A DNA stretch of 64,000 nucleotides from Bradyrhizobium agreste. GTDB taxonomy: Bacteria > Pseudomonadota > Alphaproteobacteria > Rhizobiales > Xanthobacteraceae. A program made the position numbers and the translations under genes. The stretch covers positions 62,001-126,000 of the forward strand of contig NZ_JACCHP010000025.1 of assembly GCF_016031625.1 (NCBI RefSeq), read 5' to 3'. This document shows, piece after piece, positions 1-8,731 of the stretch; within the stretch, counting starts at the first letter, position 1, and each line of letters begins with the position of its first letter. The notes beneath the pieces were generated by a model. It made no database searches, was not told the origin of the DNA, and worked only from the letters and a program-made list of their open reading frames with translations.

Positions 1-1
1 C

Positions 2-199
2 GAGGATAATTTCGTGCCAGGGCCGCTCTGCGAGGTGCGCCTGCGCAAGGGCGATGTCGGCATTGGTCTGATCGGTGCAGTGCTGACCCTCGGCACCCCG
101 CAGGACGTGACGCTGCAGGAGCTTCGCGTCGAGATGTTCATGCCTGTTGATGCCGCCTCCGAGGCCGCCCTGACTGCGCTTGCGGCTCAGGACGCCTGA
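2..199 (+). CDS. hypothetical protein, C-terminal part (runs off the left edge)
   Basis: The reading frame is open from the first bases of the window and ends with TGA at 197-199, so only the last 65 residues are present. The visible tail is mixed hydrophobic/acidic and ends in an alanine-rich stretch. I do not recognise a family. Its stop lies 13 bases inside the 3' end of the convergent thioesterase-like gene. The start and function lie outside the window. Confidence 0.55.
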   Translation, partial: EDNFVPGPLCEVRLRKGDVGIGLIGAVLTLGTPQDVTLQELRVEMFMPVDAASEAALTALAAQDA

Positions 200-984
200 G
201 ACTGCGCTTCGCGCCGTTCGAAGCTCATGGCCTGCATGACCTCCGCGAACGGACCGTTGCGATCACTCAGTGTCGCCGTGGTGAGGCCCGCGCCATGGGC
301 GCCGACGCGCGTCGCGGCGCGGATCAATATCCATTCGCCCTCCGGCGGACGGAAGAAATAGAGGCTGATCTCCGGGTTGATGAAGGTCCATTGGCGCATG
401 TCGACGATCTGCGCGACGCCGCTGGAGAAGTCGGCGGCCTGCACCGCCTGGAGCAGCGGCGTGTTCGTCTCGCCCTCGACCAGCGGCGCATCGAGCCGCA
501 TCCAGGCCGCGGCCGGGCCGGGCTTCTCCAGCGCACCCTCGATGAGACGCACCGACACATGCTGGAAATAGCGGCTCCATTTCTGCGCGAAGGCGGGCGG
601 CGGGCTGCCGGCCTCCGGCCCCTTGTCGGGAGCCACGGGCCTCGCGAACGGATCGATGGGCGACTCGCCGCTCGGCGCCGTCAGCAGCGCCGTGCAGCGA
701 CCGATCTCGGTGTCGCCGTCCATCAGCCGCACCTGCAACGTCTTGGCCTTGCGACCGTCGCGCAGCAGCTCGCTGGCGCTTCTAAACAGGCGCAGGCCTG
801 CCGGGCGCCAGAGATCAAAGGTCAGGCGCCGCACCGCAAAGCCGGATTTGGCGGCGAGGCGCTCGACCTCGCGGGTCATCAGCGCGGTGGTGGCGCTTCC
901 CTGCAGCATGTCCGGCGACCACGGACCGCCGGCACGCTCGGTGGCGCGGAACAGATCACCTTCCGGCTTGAAAATGGCGCTCAT
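187..984 (-). CDS. thioesterase family protein (TesB-like acyl-CoA thioesterase)
   Basis: A 265-residue protein that resembles the double-hotdog acyl-CoA thioesterase family (TesB / PF13622-type), which hydrolyses acyl-CoA esters in the cytoplasm. The N-terminal half has the family pattern GGPWSPDMLQGSATTALMTR around residues 16-35, where the helix packs in the hotdog fold. The C-terminal half has DFSSGVAQIVDMRQWTFINP followed by an aromatic strand YFFRPPEGEWI. The ATG at 984 was chosen because GGGGAGACCGCG lies just before it; an upstream extension on this strand reads into the opposite gene's leader. It ends convergently with the partial gene at the left edge. The substrate cannot be told. 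Confidence 0.8.
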   Translation of the reverse strand: MSAIFKPEGDLFRATERAGGPWSPDMLQGSATTALMTREVERLAAKSGFAVRRLTFDLWRPAGLRLFRSASELLRDGRKAKTLQVRLMDGDTEIGRCTALLTAPSGESPIDPFARPVAPDKGPEAGSPPPAFAQKWSRYFQHVSVRLIEGALEKPGPAAAWMRLDAPLVEGETNTPLLQAVQAADFSSGVAQIVDMRQWTFINPEISLYFFRPPEGEWILIRAATRVGAHGAGLTTATLSDRNGPFAEVMQAMSFERREAQSQAS

Positions 985-1155
985 CGCGGTCTCCCCTGGG
1001 GCTTGATCGTGGCCGTAAGTATCGGGGCGGGGAGAACCGGTCACAATAACCGCAGAGGTGAAGTCGTGAGCCATGCAGGACGGGTGCCTTGCGCCGCCCC
1101 CGGTTCGGCTTATGTTCGGGGCGGACCCTCGAAGTGCCCGAAGGAGGCGCCTGAC

Positions 1156-1821
1156 ATGAGCACGCTGAAACCGCTCCAGATCGACGTCGTCTCCGACGTG
1201 GTCTGCCCCTGGTGCTATATCGGCAAGCATCGCATCGAGAGCGCGCTGGCACTGGTGCCCGACGTTCCGGTCAAGCTCAATTTCCGTCCCTTCTTCCTCA
1301 ATCCCTGGGTGCCGCGCGAGGGCATCAGCCGCGAGGCGTATCTGACCCAGAAGTTCGGCTCGGTCGAAGCCTATAAGGGCATTGCGGGACGCGTCGTCGC
1401 GGCCGCGAGCGAGGAGGGCCTCGTCTACAAGCCGGAGCTCGTGGCGCGCCAGCCCAACACGACCGACTGCCACCGCCTGATTCTCTGGGCAGAAGCGATC
1501 GGCAAGGCGCCCGAGATGAAGCAGCGCCTGATGGAGCTGTATTTCCGCGACGGCGGCGATCTCACCGATGTGAACGTGCTGGTGCAGGCGGCCGCCGACA
1601 TCGGCCTCGACGCCGACGACGTGCGCAAGCGCCTCGCCACCGACGAGGACGTCGCGCGCGTCTCGGCGGATGCGCAGGAAGCCGCCGACAAGGGCATCTC
1701 CGGCGTGCCGACCTATGTCTTCGCGCAAAAGTACGCCGTCTCCGGCGCGCAGGATCCGAACCTGCTCGCGCGCGCCATACGCCAGGTCTCCGCCGAGATC
1801 AACGCACAGGCGGCGGAGTAG
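1156..1821 (+). CDS. DsbA family oxidoreductase, FrnE-like
   Basis: A 221-residue thioredoxin-fold protein of the DsbA/FrnE group (COG2761), related to 2-hydroxychromene-2-carboxylate isomerase. The active site is seen at residues 17-21, VCPWCYIG, so a CPWC dithiol is retained. The C-terminal cis-proline loop reads GISGVPTYVF near residue 188, as in the family. There is no signal peptide, so the protein is cytoplasmic, in contrast to periplasmic DsbA. A strong ribosome site AAGGAGG lies ten bases before the ATG. It is transcribed divergently from the thioesterase-like gene. FrnE homologues have been linked to disulfide handling and oxidative stress; the specific partner is unknown. Confidence 0.88.
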   Translation: MSTLKPLQIDVVSDVVCPWCYIGKHRIESALALVPDVPVKLNFRPFFLNPWVPREGISREAYLTQKFGSVEAYKGIAGRVVAAASEEGLVYKPELVARQPNTTDCHRLILWAEAIGKAPEMKQRLMELYFRDGGDLTDVNVLVQAAADIGLDADDVRKRLATDEDVARVSADAQEAADKGISGVPTYVFAQKYAVSGAQDPNLLARAIRQVSAEINAQAAE

Positions 1822-1914
1822 GCGCTTCGAGATAGAAATAGGCACGCAATAGCGAGGGTGCGTTTGAGGCGGTGAATTCCTGTCGCGCAGCTTGCTCCAG
1901 AAAAGCGACGAGGA

Positions 1915-3456
1915 TCACCCCTGTTCCGAAGGCAGACTGAACTGAAACACGGCCCCCCGTGGTTCATTCGGACCAGTCCAAAGTCGTCCTCCATGCGCTT
2001 CGATGATTGATTGGCTAATCGACAGGCCCATGCCGGTCCCGTCCGGCTTGGTGGTGTAGAAGGGCTCGAACAGGCGGTCGACGATTGCCGCGTCAAGCCC
2101 GGGTCCGGTATCCCGTACGGCGACAACAACGAGATTTGAGGCATCTGCAGCCGTGCTGATCCGCAGCTCCCGTCCGCCAACGTCGAGGCAGTCCATTGCC
2201 TCGATCGCGTTGAGGATCAAATTGAGGACCACCTGTTGCAGCTGAACGCGATAGCCCTTCACGAGCGGCAAGCCCGGAGCGAGGTCGGTCTGGATCGAGA
2301 CATCATGTTTGAGAAGCTCGCTACGGGCCATGGTGATCACGTCCAGGATTGCACCATTGACATCGACGCTCTCCTTCGGCGCCGGAGCTTTCTTGATCAA
2401 GGAACGGACCCAGCTGATGATCTCGCTGCCTCGCCTGGCTTCTGCGACAATGGATGCGAGCGCCTGCCGTGCCTTTTCCAGATTTGGAGATTGTGTTCCT
2501 AGCCAGTTCAGTGCGGCCTCTGCGTTGCAGAGCGTCGCGGTGATTGGTTGGCTCAATTCGTGTGTCACCGAAGCCGTGACCTGGCCCATTGCCGCCGCGC
2601 GATTCGCGTGGGTTAGTTCAGCCTGCATCTCGCGGAGCGTCTCGGCGGTTCGCTTGCGTTCGCTGATGTCGCGGCTCAGACAAATGATTCGTGACTGGCC
2701 GCTTTCGCAGAATTCCCGCATGCGGACTTCGACGGGAAACACAGTGCCATGCTTTCGGCAATAGCGCCTCTCGAGCGTAGCGATGCCGCCGGCCTTGAGG
2801 CGCTCGCGGTTGCTACGCCAGGTCACTTCATCCATCTCCAGATCGAACAAGGTCGCAGTTGCCCCAACCAGTTCGGCTCGGCTGTAGCCGAGGCTTTCGC
2901 AGGCATTCCGATTCACATCGAGAACGCGACCATCTTCATTGTGGAGCATGAACATATCGGTCGCGTGGTCCACGAAGGTACGGAAACGGGCCTCGCTCTC
3001 GATCAGCGCCTGTTCCGCGCGCTTGCGCTCGGTGATGTGGCGTCCCACACCCCGGTAACCCACGAAGTTCCCGGTCTTGTCGAAGATGGGCAGCCCAGAG
3101 ACGGAAATATAGCGCTTGCCGCCGTCGGGCGTCGGCCGCGCCAGCTCGAAATCGCGAAACGGGAGGTGAGCGTCGAGTATCTCCCGGTGCTTGCGCCAGC
3201 CATCTGCGTCAGGCTCTAGATACGGGACCTCCCATCGTGTCCTGCCGATCTCGGAGACCGGCGGCTCGGGAAGTGTGTCAGCGAACTCCTGGCGGATGAA
3301 GCGATGCTGCGCGTCCGTTTCCCAGTACACATCGAAGGAGAATTGCACCAACGTGCGAAAGCGCTCCTCGCTCTCGCGCAGTGCCTCCTCGGGGCGCTTG
3401 CGCTCATTCGAATCGAGCGCGACCGAGGGCGCTTGAATCGGATGCTGCATGATCAT
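1915..3456 (-). CDS. PAS-domain sensor histidine kinase (orphan)
   Basis: A 513-residue kinase with no membrane segment. Two PAS/PAC units are visible at about residues 30-145 and 155-270, each starting with an ERFRTLV / ARFRTFV pattern. A HisKA domain follows with the phosphoacceptor His at about 299 in SVTHELSQPI, then an N box (NLILNAIEAMD, Asn about 416) and G boxes DTGPGLD and GTGMGLSIS. This H-box wording (THELSQP) is typical of HWE-unrelated rhizobial kinases of the FixL/NodV-like group. No response regulator lies on either side, so it is an orphan and its signal is unknown. Two in-frame ATGs (3456 and 3450) are possible starts; neither has a strong ribosome site. Confidence 0.9.
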   Translation of the reverse strand: MIMQHPIQAPSVALDSNERKRPEEALRESEERFRTLVQFSFDVYWETDAQHRFIRQEFADTLPEPPVSEIGRTRWEVPYLEPDADGWRKHREILDAHLPFRDFELARPTPDGGKRYISVSGLPIFDKTGNFVGYRGVGRHITERKRAEQALIESEARFRTFVDHATDMFMLHNEDGRVLDVNRNACESLGYSRAELVGATATLFDLEMDEVTWRSNRERLKAGGIATLERRYCRKHGTVFPVEVRMREFCESGQSRIICLSRDISERKRTAETLREMQAELTHANRAAAMGQVTASVTHELSQPITATLCNAEAALNWLGTQSPNLEKARQALASIVAEARRGSEIISWVRSLIKKAPAPKESVDVNGAILDVITMARSELLKHDVSIQTDLAPGLPLVKGYRVQLQQVVLNLILNAIEAMDCLDVGGRELRISTAADASNLVVVAVRDTGPGLDAAIVDRLFEPFYTTKPDGTGMGLSISQSIIEAHGGRLWTGPNEPRGAVFQFSLPSEQG

Positions 3457-3761
3457 CTCTTGCTCACGCGCGATGGATCAATCGCCAGATTTCTCGTGCC
3501 GGATTGCGGGCCCGTGTCTCTCCCCGAAGTCGCCCAAGATGGATCAGGAACAGGCCCTCTGACACTATACTCCCGTATACAGGGCTTCTCTATAGCGATC
3601 TGGCTGTGCCGAAAACAACGCGAGCTGGAATCCCGGGTTCGTCAACGCATGCGTGTGAGGCGGACCCTATTTCTTGTGTCGCGGGCACCGAACAATGTCC
3701 GTCGATAGTGGCCCACGCCCGCTTGCAAAGTAAGGTGCGGCCTCAATCGTGAGGACAAGGC
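3457..3761. other. intergenic region without a recognisable gene
   Basis: About 305 bases between the start of the histidine kinase and the stop of the acetyltransferase gene, both on the minus strand. It should contain the kinase promoter. I see no convincing ORF, hairpin terminator or repeat; a short GTATAC palindrome sits near 3575. Confidence 0.5.
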
Positions 3762-4946
3762 CTAGACTGTTTTGCGCGTTCGGCGCATCAAATGAACCAC
3801 GCTCCGCGCCGTATCGTGGGCGAAGCGAAGCGTGGTCAGCGCCGCATGGACCAGCCCCACGACCGGATCGTGCCGCCGCAGCGGGATCAGGACGTCACCG
3901 ACTGCAAAACGCCCGCGCCAGATTGGGTTGATCATGGGATGGTCGGCATTTGCCGTCGAGTCCGCGCTGGCGATGGCGGGATCGGCGCAGAGATGGCGGG
4001 TGAGGTCGAGCGTGAGCTGCACGCCCGGCGAATATCTAGCATAGCGCTCGTCGATGCCGAGCTTGAAGAAGAAGGCGCGGTCCTGATGCCGCAGCACGAT
4101 GCCGGCTGCGACCGGAATCGTGCCGGCGCGAAGTGTGACGATCTCGCACTGAGCAGTCTCGGCCAGCGCCGGAACTGCGCGGCGGATGAAGGTCGCGTCG
4201 CCGGCGTGCTGGACCAGTGCGGTGCCGCGCTTGCCCTTCCAGCCGCTGGCTTCGAGCTGCAGGAAGGTTTCGAGCGCACGTCCGATCTCGTCGGAGCCGC
4301 GCGCAATCTCGAACGCGACGGGGCCGTGCTCCTCGAGACGATGACGCTGGCGCCGCAGCTCCTTGAGCTTCTTGGCGCCGAGCGCCTCCCGCAACAGCGC
4401 TTCTCCATCCTGCGTCGCATCGAGGCTGGCACGGATATAGGAGCTGAGGATTCTCGGCTTCAGGCCGTCGCGCTTCAGCACCTGCTCCAGCGATGCCATG
4501 GCGGTGCCATCAAGCGCGACGTCGGTCAGCACCAGCGCATGCGCGCCGGCCTCGCGGGCCTGCTGCAACAGAAGCGCGGCCGCCTCGAGCGGAGCATCGC
4601 GGTCGAGCAGCGGGCTGCACAGCGTGCCATAGGGATGCGCGCTCATCAGGGCGGGCAGGGGAATCTTGAGGGCGCGCCAGAGTGAGATCACCGGCATCAG
4701 GCCGATCAGCCGGGCCGAAGAGCCGTCAAATGCGGGCAGCGCCGAGGCATCCGTGCGACCGCGTGCGCTTGCGCTGACGGCGAGTTCCCAGGCGGGCAGG
4801 TAATATCCGTTCGGCTCGACCGCACGCTGCGCCAGGGCGCGCCATTGACCGGGGTCGACGGCGCTAAGCGGGACAGGCGCGTCCGCCGTCGCGACATCCC
4901 TTGCCGATGCCGGATTGATCGCCGCCTGATGCGCGATGTCAACCAC
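3762..4946 (-). CDS. GNAT-fold acetyltransferase, BioF2/CelD-like
   Basis: A 394-residue cytoplasmic protein of the CelD/BcsL-type GNAT acetyltransferase group (COG5653, PF13480). The mid-part has the family signature KKLKELRRQRHRLEEHGPV around residue 190, followed by ASGWKGKRGTALVQ, which in this group precedes the GNAT core. The core continues with IPVAAGIVLRHQDRAFFFKLG and DERYARYSPG. Rhizobial members often lie near exopolysaccharide genes, but no such genes are seen here. It stands alone, 124 bases upstream of the ccoG stop on the same strand. The acceptor substrate is unknown. Confidence 0.82.
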   Translation of the reverse strand: MVDIAHQAAINPASARDVATADAPVPLSAVDPGQWRALAQRAVEPNGYYLPAWELAVSASARGRTDASALPAFDGSSARLIGLMPVISLWRALKIPLPALMSAHPYGTLCSPLLDRDAPLEAAALLLQQAREAGAHALVLTDVALDGTAMASLEQVLKRDGLKPRILSSYIRASLDATQDGEALLREALGAKKLKELRRQRHRLEEHGPVAFEIARGSDEIGRALETFLQLEASGWKGKRGTALVQHAGDATFIRRAVPALAETAQCEIVTLRAGTIPVAAGIVLRHQDRAFFFKLGIDERYARYSPGVQLTLDLTRHLCADPAIASADSTANADHPMINPIWRGRFAVGDVLIPLRRHDPVVGLVHAALTTLRFAHDTARSVVHLMRRTRKTV

Positions 4947-5070
4947 GTCCCGTCGTCCCCGTTCACGCGAGCTGAGCCCGTGCTACCGGCCATGCTTAGC
5001 GCAAAGATTGGAAAATACCGTTGGGACGCCGCTGCAATTCGAGCGGTAGCGTTAACACTCCATTCAGCAT

Positions 5071-6507
5071 CTAGTCTCCCGGCACGAAATGATCGCGGGT
5101 GCTTGCGCGGCCGCCACCGGTGGTGTCGGTGATGGTGATCTCGACGTCGCGCGAGCTCTTCGGCAGGTCGCCAGGCCCGACCAGCACCGACAGCCTGACC
5201 TCGCGGGTTTGATCCTGCCCGACCTCGATGATGGGCTTGCCGCCGGGGCCGGCCTCGATGCCCGCGACGCGAATGGTCGCGCCCGGCAGACCGGAGACTT
5301 GAAGCGCAAACGATCGCTGTGCGCCCTTGTTGAGGATGCGCACGGTGTAGTCGTTGCGCACGCCGCCGTCCGCAAGCTGGACGAAGAGGGGATTACGCTC
5401 GTGCAGCACGTTGACGTCAATCGTCGCGCGGGTCGCGAGCGTGTAGAGCATGATGCTGCCGACGATGGCGATGGCGGCGGCATAGATCAGCGTGCGCGGA
5501 CGGATGATGCGGTAGATCGGCGGCTTGCCTTCGCGCCGGCGCTGCATGTTGATTTCGGTGTCGTAGCCGATCAGGCCCTGGGGCCGGCCGATCTCGCGCA
5601 TGACGTTGTCGCAGGCGTCGATGCACAGGCCGCACTGGATGCAGCCGAGCTGGATGCCGTGGCGGATGTCGACGCCGGTCGGGCACACATTGATGCATTG
5701 ATGGCAGTCGACGCAGTCGCCGGAGGGTTCGCCGTGGGCGCGGGCAGCATTCGCCTTCTTCACCGACATGCGCGGCTCGCCGCGGTCACGCCGATAGGTG
5801 ACGTTGAGCGCCCATTCGTCGGTCAGCGCCGCCTGGATCCGCGGCCACGGGCACATGTAGATGCACATCTGCTCGCGGGCATGACCGGCAAAGACATAGG
5901 TCGTGGCGGTGAGAATGCCGATCCAGAGATAGGCGATGAACGGTGCCTGGAAGGTCGCGAGCTCCTTCACCAGCGTCGGTGCGTCGGAAAAGTAGAGCAC
6001 CCAGGCGCCGCCGGTCCACCAGGCGATCATGATCCAGAGAAAGTGTTTCAGCGCGACCTTCCGGATGTGGTCGAACGTCCAGTAACGCTTGTCACCCTGC
6101 ATACGCTCGCGCCGGTCGCCCTCGACCCAACGCTCCACCGCGTAGAACAGGTCGGTCCACACCGTCTGCGGGCACATGTAACCGCACCACAGCCGGCCGG
6201 CGACCGCGTTCATCAGGAACAGAATCATTGCCGCGATGATGAGGAGACCAGTGAAATAATAGACCTCCTGCGGCCACAGCTCGATGAAGAAGAAGTAGAA
6301 GCGCCGGTGCGGGAAGTCGATCAGCACGGCCTGGTCGGGCAGGCCGGGTCCGCGATTCCAGCGCACGAACGGCAGCAGATAATAGGTCCCGAGCGTGACG
6401 CACAGGATCGCCCATTTGATGCGGCGGAAGGGGCCATGGACCGACTGCGGATAGACTTTCTTCCGCTTTTCGTAGAGAGGTCCCTCGATGAAGGTGTCGT
6501 CGGTCAT
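5071..6507 (-). CDS. ccoG: cytochrome c oxidase accessory protein CcoG (FixG/RdxA family)
   Basis: A 478-residue membrane ferredoxin-like protein that helps assemble cbb3-type oxidase by reducing copper. Transmembrane segments are seen near residues 30-48, 82-102, 155-173, 188-207 and 340-360. NapH-like CGYMCPQ (108-114) and CIYMCPW are present. Two 4Fe-4S sets are complete: C265, C268, C271, C275P and C289, C292, C295, C299. The C-terminal immunoglobulin-like FixG domain begins after residue 370. In Bradyrhizobium the usual fixG belongs to fixGHIS beside fixNOQP; neither is here, so this may be a second copy. I searched the upstream region by eye for a FixK box (TTGAT-N4-ATCAA) and found none. 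Confidence 0.93.
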   Translation of the reverse strand: MTDDTFIEGPLYEKRKKVYPQSVHGPFRRIKWAILCVTLGTYYLLPFVRWNRGPGLPDQAVLIDFPHRRFYFFFIELWPQEVYYFTGLLIIAAMILFLMNAVAGRLWCGYMCPQTVWTDLFYAVERWVEGDRRERMQGDKRYWTFDHIRKVALKHFLWIMIAWWTGGAWVLYFSDAPTLVKELATFQAPFIAYLWIGILTATTYVFAGHAREQMCIYMCPWPRIQAALTDEWALNVTYRRDRGEPRMSVKKANAARAHGEPSGDCVDCHQCINVCPTGVDIRHGIQLGCIQCGLCIDACDNVMREIGRPQGLIGYDTEINMQRRREGKPPIYRIIRPRTLIYAAAIAIVGSIMLYTLATRATIDVNVLHERNPLFVQLADGGVRNDYTVRILNKGAQRSFALQVSGLPGATIRVAGIEAGPGGKPIIEVGQDQTREVRLSVLVGPGDLPKSSRDVEITITDTTGGGRASTRDHFVPGD

Positions 6508-6541
6508 CCCATGCTCCCCGCGTCTTGCGAAGGCGAGAGTC

Positions 6542-6682
6542 CTACTTGCCGGCGCAGAAGAGACGGTACAGAACCTCCAGCACTGCGTGGGCTTCCGGGC
6601 TCGCGATGCTGTAATATATCGTTTGGCCGTCCCGCCTCGGTTTGACCAGGCTCAATGCGCGCATCTTTCCGAGTGCTGGCAT
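6542..6682 (-). pseudogene. truncated ArsR-family regulator remnant (C-terminal end only)
   Basis: On the minus strand a short frame encodes the typical end of an ArsR winged-helix repressor: MRALSLVKPRRDGQTIYYS, then an Ala/Glu helix and the stop TAG at 6544-6542. The RR-GQTIYYS hairpin is the classic wing of this family. The recognition helix and everything upstream are missing; the frame runs into a stop close to the yeeE start. The remnant is 40-odd homologous residues, against about 100 for an intact protein. ArsR/BigR-type repressors commonly sit beside YeeE/YedE pairs, so this is probably what is left of the local regulator. Confidence 0.7.
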
Positions 6683-6738
6683 AGTGCGGCCACGGTATTT
6701 GCGCCCTGCGCAAGGGTGCTCGCGCTCAGGGGAGGCTC

Positions 6739-7167
6739 ATGGTCTTGACTTCTTTTACACCGATCGCTTCGCTCGTTGGCGGCGCGATGATCGGGCTTGC
6801 CGCCGTTCTGCTGATGTGGGCAACGGGGCGGATTGCCGGCGTCAGCGGCATCGCCGCGCGGCTGTTTCCGCCCTATGAGGACCGCGAATTCGCCGGGCGC
6901 CTCGCCTTCGTCGCAGGTCTCGCCGCCGCGCCGGTGCTGGTTCGGCTCGTCGCCGGAGGTCTGCCGGAGCAGACGATCGCTGCGGGGCCGGCCGTCCTGA
7001 TCGTCGGCGGATTGCTGACGGGTTTCGGTTCGGTGTGGGGCAGCGGCTGCACCTCGGGCCATGGCGTTTGCGGCTTGTCGCGGCTGTCGGTGCGCTCGCT
7101 GATCGCGACAATGACCTTCATGGCCGCCGGCATGGCCACCGTCTTCGTGATGCGGCACTGGAGCTGA
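6739..7167 (+). CDS. YeeE/YedE family sulfur transporter subunit
   Basis: A 142-residue inner-membrane protein of the YeeE/YedE (PF04143) family, implicated in uptake of thiosulfate or other sulfur species. The signature FGSVWGSGCTSGHGVCGL lies at about 94-111 and carries the conserved Cys residues that handle sulfur in the family. Four hydrophobic segments are seen. The ribosome site GGGGAGG precedes the ATG. The next gene starts six bases after the stop, and the two half-size proteins together make one transporter unit. A broken arsR remnant lies just upstream on the other strand, suggesting that local control has been lost or changed. Confidence 0.9.
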   Translation: MVLTSFTPIASLVGGAMIGLAAVLLMWATGRIAGVSGIAARLFPPYEDREFAGRLAFVAGLAAAPVLVRLVAGGLPEQTIAAGPAVLIVGGLLTGFGSVWGSGCTSGHGVCGLSRLSVRSLIATMTFMAAGMATVFVMRHWS

Positions 7168-7172
7168 TTGCC

Positions 7173-7640
7173 ATGGCAATTCTCGTTCAATTCGCGATCG
7201 GGCTGATCTTCGGCCTCGGCCTCATCGTCTCCGGCATGTCGAACCCGGCCAAGGTGCTGAACTTCCTCGACATCGGCGGCATTGCGGCGGGGACATGGGA
7301 CGCAAGCCTCGCCTTCGTCATGGCGGGCGCGGTGGCGGTGACATTCGTCGGCTTCGGCCGTGTCCTGAAGCGCGCGCGTCCGTTCTTCGCCGATCGGTTC
7401 TATCTGCCGACGCGGCGCGACATCGATGCCAGGATCGTCGCTGGTCCCGCGATTTTCGGCGTCGGCTGGGGGCTGGTGGGCTTCTGTCCGGGGCCGGCGC
7501 TGACGGCGCTCGGATTTGGCTCGCTCTCCGCCGTCATCTTCGTCGTGGCGATGTGCGCCGGCATGGTGCTCGCCCGCTTCATCGCTCACCTGCCGTCATT
7601 GGCACGCTACGTCACGCCGGCCGATCCGCTCGAAACCTGA
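7173..7640 (+). CDS. YeeE/YedE family protein, second half (DUF6691-type)
   Basis: A 155-residue membrane protein, partner of the preceding YeeE subunit. The N-terminal LGLIVSGMSNPAKVLNFLD and the later GWGLVGFCPGPALTALG (about residues 96-112) are the conserved motifs of the second half of this transporter; the latter carries its Cys. Five hydrophobic helices are visible. The ATG at 7173 is five bases past the previous stop TGA, so translation is probably coupled. In sulfur-oxidising and biofilm operons this pair sits with BigR/SqrR repressors and sulfur dioxygenases; here no such enzyme is adjacent. Confidence 0.88.
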   Translation: MAILVQFAIGLIFGLGLIVSGMSNPAKVLNFLDIGGIAAGTWDASLAFVMAGAVAVTFVGFGRVLKRARPFFADRFYLPTRRDIDARIVAGPAIFGVGWGLVGFCPGPALTALGFGSLSAVIFVVAMCAGMVLARFIAHLPSLARYVTPADPLET

Positions 7641-7689
7641 AGTCACGTCGCGAGTCGACATGGACGACCGCAAGTTCGGTCACACCAGC

Positions 7690-7719
7690 GGGACCGGGCG
7701 AATAGCCTCGCCCGGTCCC
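7690..7719. terminator. hairpin terminator between convergent genes
   Basis: A perfect 12-base inverted repeat, GGGACCGGGCGA and TCGCCCGGTCCC, with a six-base loop. It lies between the stop of the second yeeE gene and the stop of the convergent exported-protein gene, so it can serve both. The flanks are not T-rich, so its strength as an intrinsic terminator is uncertain. Confidence 0.7.
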
Positions 7720-7739
7720 GACCATCAAGCTTTCATCGC

Positions 7740-8072
7740 TCACCAGCGGTCGTCGACACCGACGCCCACGCTGACGCCAGGCGCGCGAATGCCGACGCCG
7801 GCGCGCGGGCCGTCATCCCAATCGCGATGATAGGTCCGGCGCTCGTAATAGCGCTCGCGCGGCATGTAATTGTAGGAATCGCGCACGATCACGCGCGAAC
7901 CGCCGCGCGTACGATAGCAGCGGCCGGAATCGTCGCAGACAAGTCGCACCTGCTGCACGAGATCCGGATTGGTGTATTCGCTGCTTGTATAGATATCGGA
8001 AGCCTTCGCCCCCGAGGCCGCGGCCAAGGCACCCACGCCAGCCAACAGCGCAATAGTCAACGTCCTCATCAT
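7740..8072 (-). CDS. small exported protein, function unknown
   Basis: A 110-residue protein with a clear Sec signal peptide: MMRTLTIALLAGVGALAAA followed by SGAKAS, with probable cleavage after ASGAKA. The mature part has two Cys (CDDSGRC) likely to form a disulfide, a Tyr/Arg-rich middle (NYMPRERYYERRTYH) and a Gly/Val-rich tail. This layout is common among short periplasmic proteins of Bradyrhizobium, but I know no function. GAGGAGGAC directly precedes two tandem ATGs, of which either could start the protein. Confidence 0.75.
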   Translation of the reverse strand: MMRTLTIALLAGVGALAAASGAKASDIYTSSEYTNPDLVQQVRLVCDDSGRCYRTRGGSRVIVRDSYNYMPRERYYERRTYHRDWDDGPRAGVGIRAPGVSVGVGVDDRW

Positions 8073-8175
8073 GTCCTCCTCGAAACTGCCCTCGGCGGTA
8101 ACAAGAAGGGGAGGCGGTGATCGTTCCCGGCTGATCTACAGGTTTTTCCCGGAACCTTGTGGTCAGGACGGATCG

Positions 8176-8580
8176 CTAGATCGGCTCGTAGGTCTCCGTC
8201 CCGCAGATGTCGTCGGCGTCGGCGCGCCGGCGGTCCACGACCTTGCCGCCGTTGATCGTCACGATGTAGGTCTGGGCGCCGAGCGACGTGCCGGTCGCCG
8301 AGGTGAGCTGCGCGCGGACGCACGCGGTCCAGCCCGGTCCTCGCACCTCACGATGCGGCGGGGCGACGTGAACCTCGCGCGGATACGACGTCGCAAGAAA
8401 GACGACGTCGATCTGCTCCCGCACCACGCGCTTGACGTCCGGCGGCGCTTCCGGCGGCGGCTGCTCGGCCTCCTTCATGCGCATGAACTCCGGCACCGGT
8501 GCGCGGCTGTCGGCAAAGCCGCAGGCATCGAGTGCAAGCGCGCCAACGAGCAGCGCCGCATGAGCAATGATCCGCAACAT
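8176..8580 (-). CDS. probable lipoprotein, function unknown
   Basis: A 134-residue protein with the N-terminus MLRIIAHAALLVGALALDAC, a signal ending in a lipobox-like LDAC (Asp at -2 is unusual). The mature part has a proline-rich segment (EQPPPEAPPDVKR) and one further Cys pair (TACVRAQ and DDICGTE). The ATG at 8580 was preferred to one at 8604 because AGGGGA lies ten bases before it and because it puts the hydrophobic segment at the very N-terminus. Family and function are not recognised. Confidence 0.68.
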   Translation of the reverse strand: MLRIIAHAALLVGALALDACGFADSRAPVPEFMRMKEAEQPPPEAPPDVKRVVREQIDVVFLATSYPREVHVAPPHREVRGPGWTACVRAQLTSATGTSLGAQTYIVTINGGKVVDRRRADADDICGTETYEPI

Positions 8581-8731
8581 CCGTGAAGGTCCCCTGCGGG
8601 CCAACAGATAGGCACGATTGCGATCCGACGAAGTCTCGGCCGATCAAGATTTGCTGAAGTCCTGGAACCCGCGACATTGCTATTCCGCGATTGCAGGTTG
8701 GTTTGTACCCCACGGGCGGGGGATTGCCATA

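Noticed and set aside
295..1155. Upstream extension of the FrnE-like gene
   Set aside because: The frame is open far upstream but is antisense to the thioesterase-like gene; the strong AAGGAGG and family N-terminus fix the start at 1156.
6508..6738. FixK/FNR box for ccoG
   Set aside because: I looked for TTGAT-N4-ATCAA in the upstream region and did not see it on either strand.
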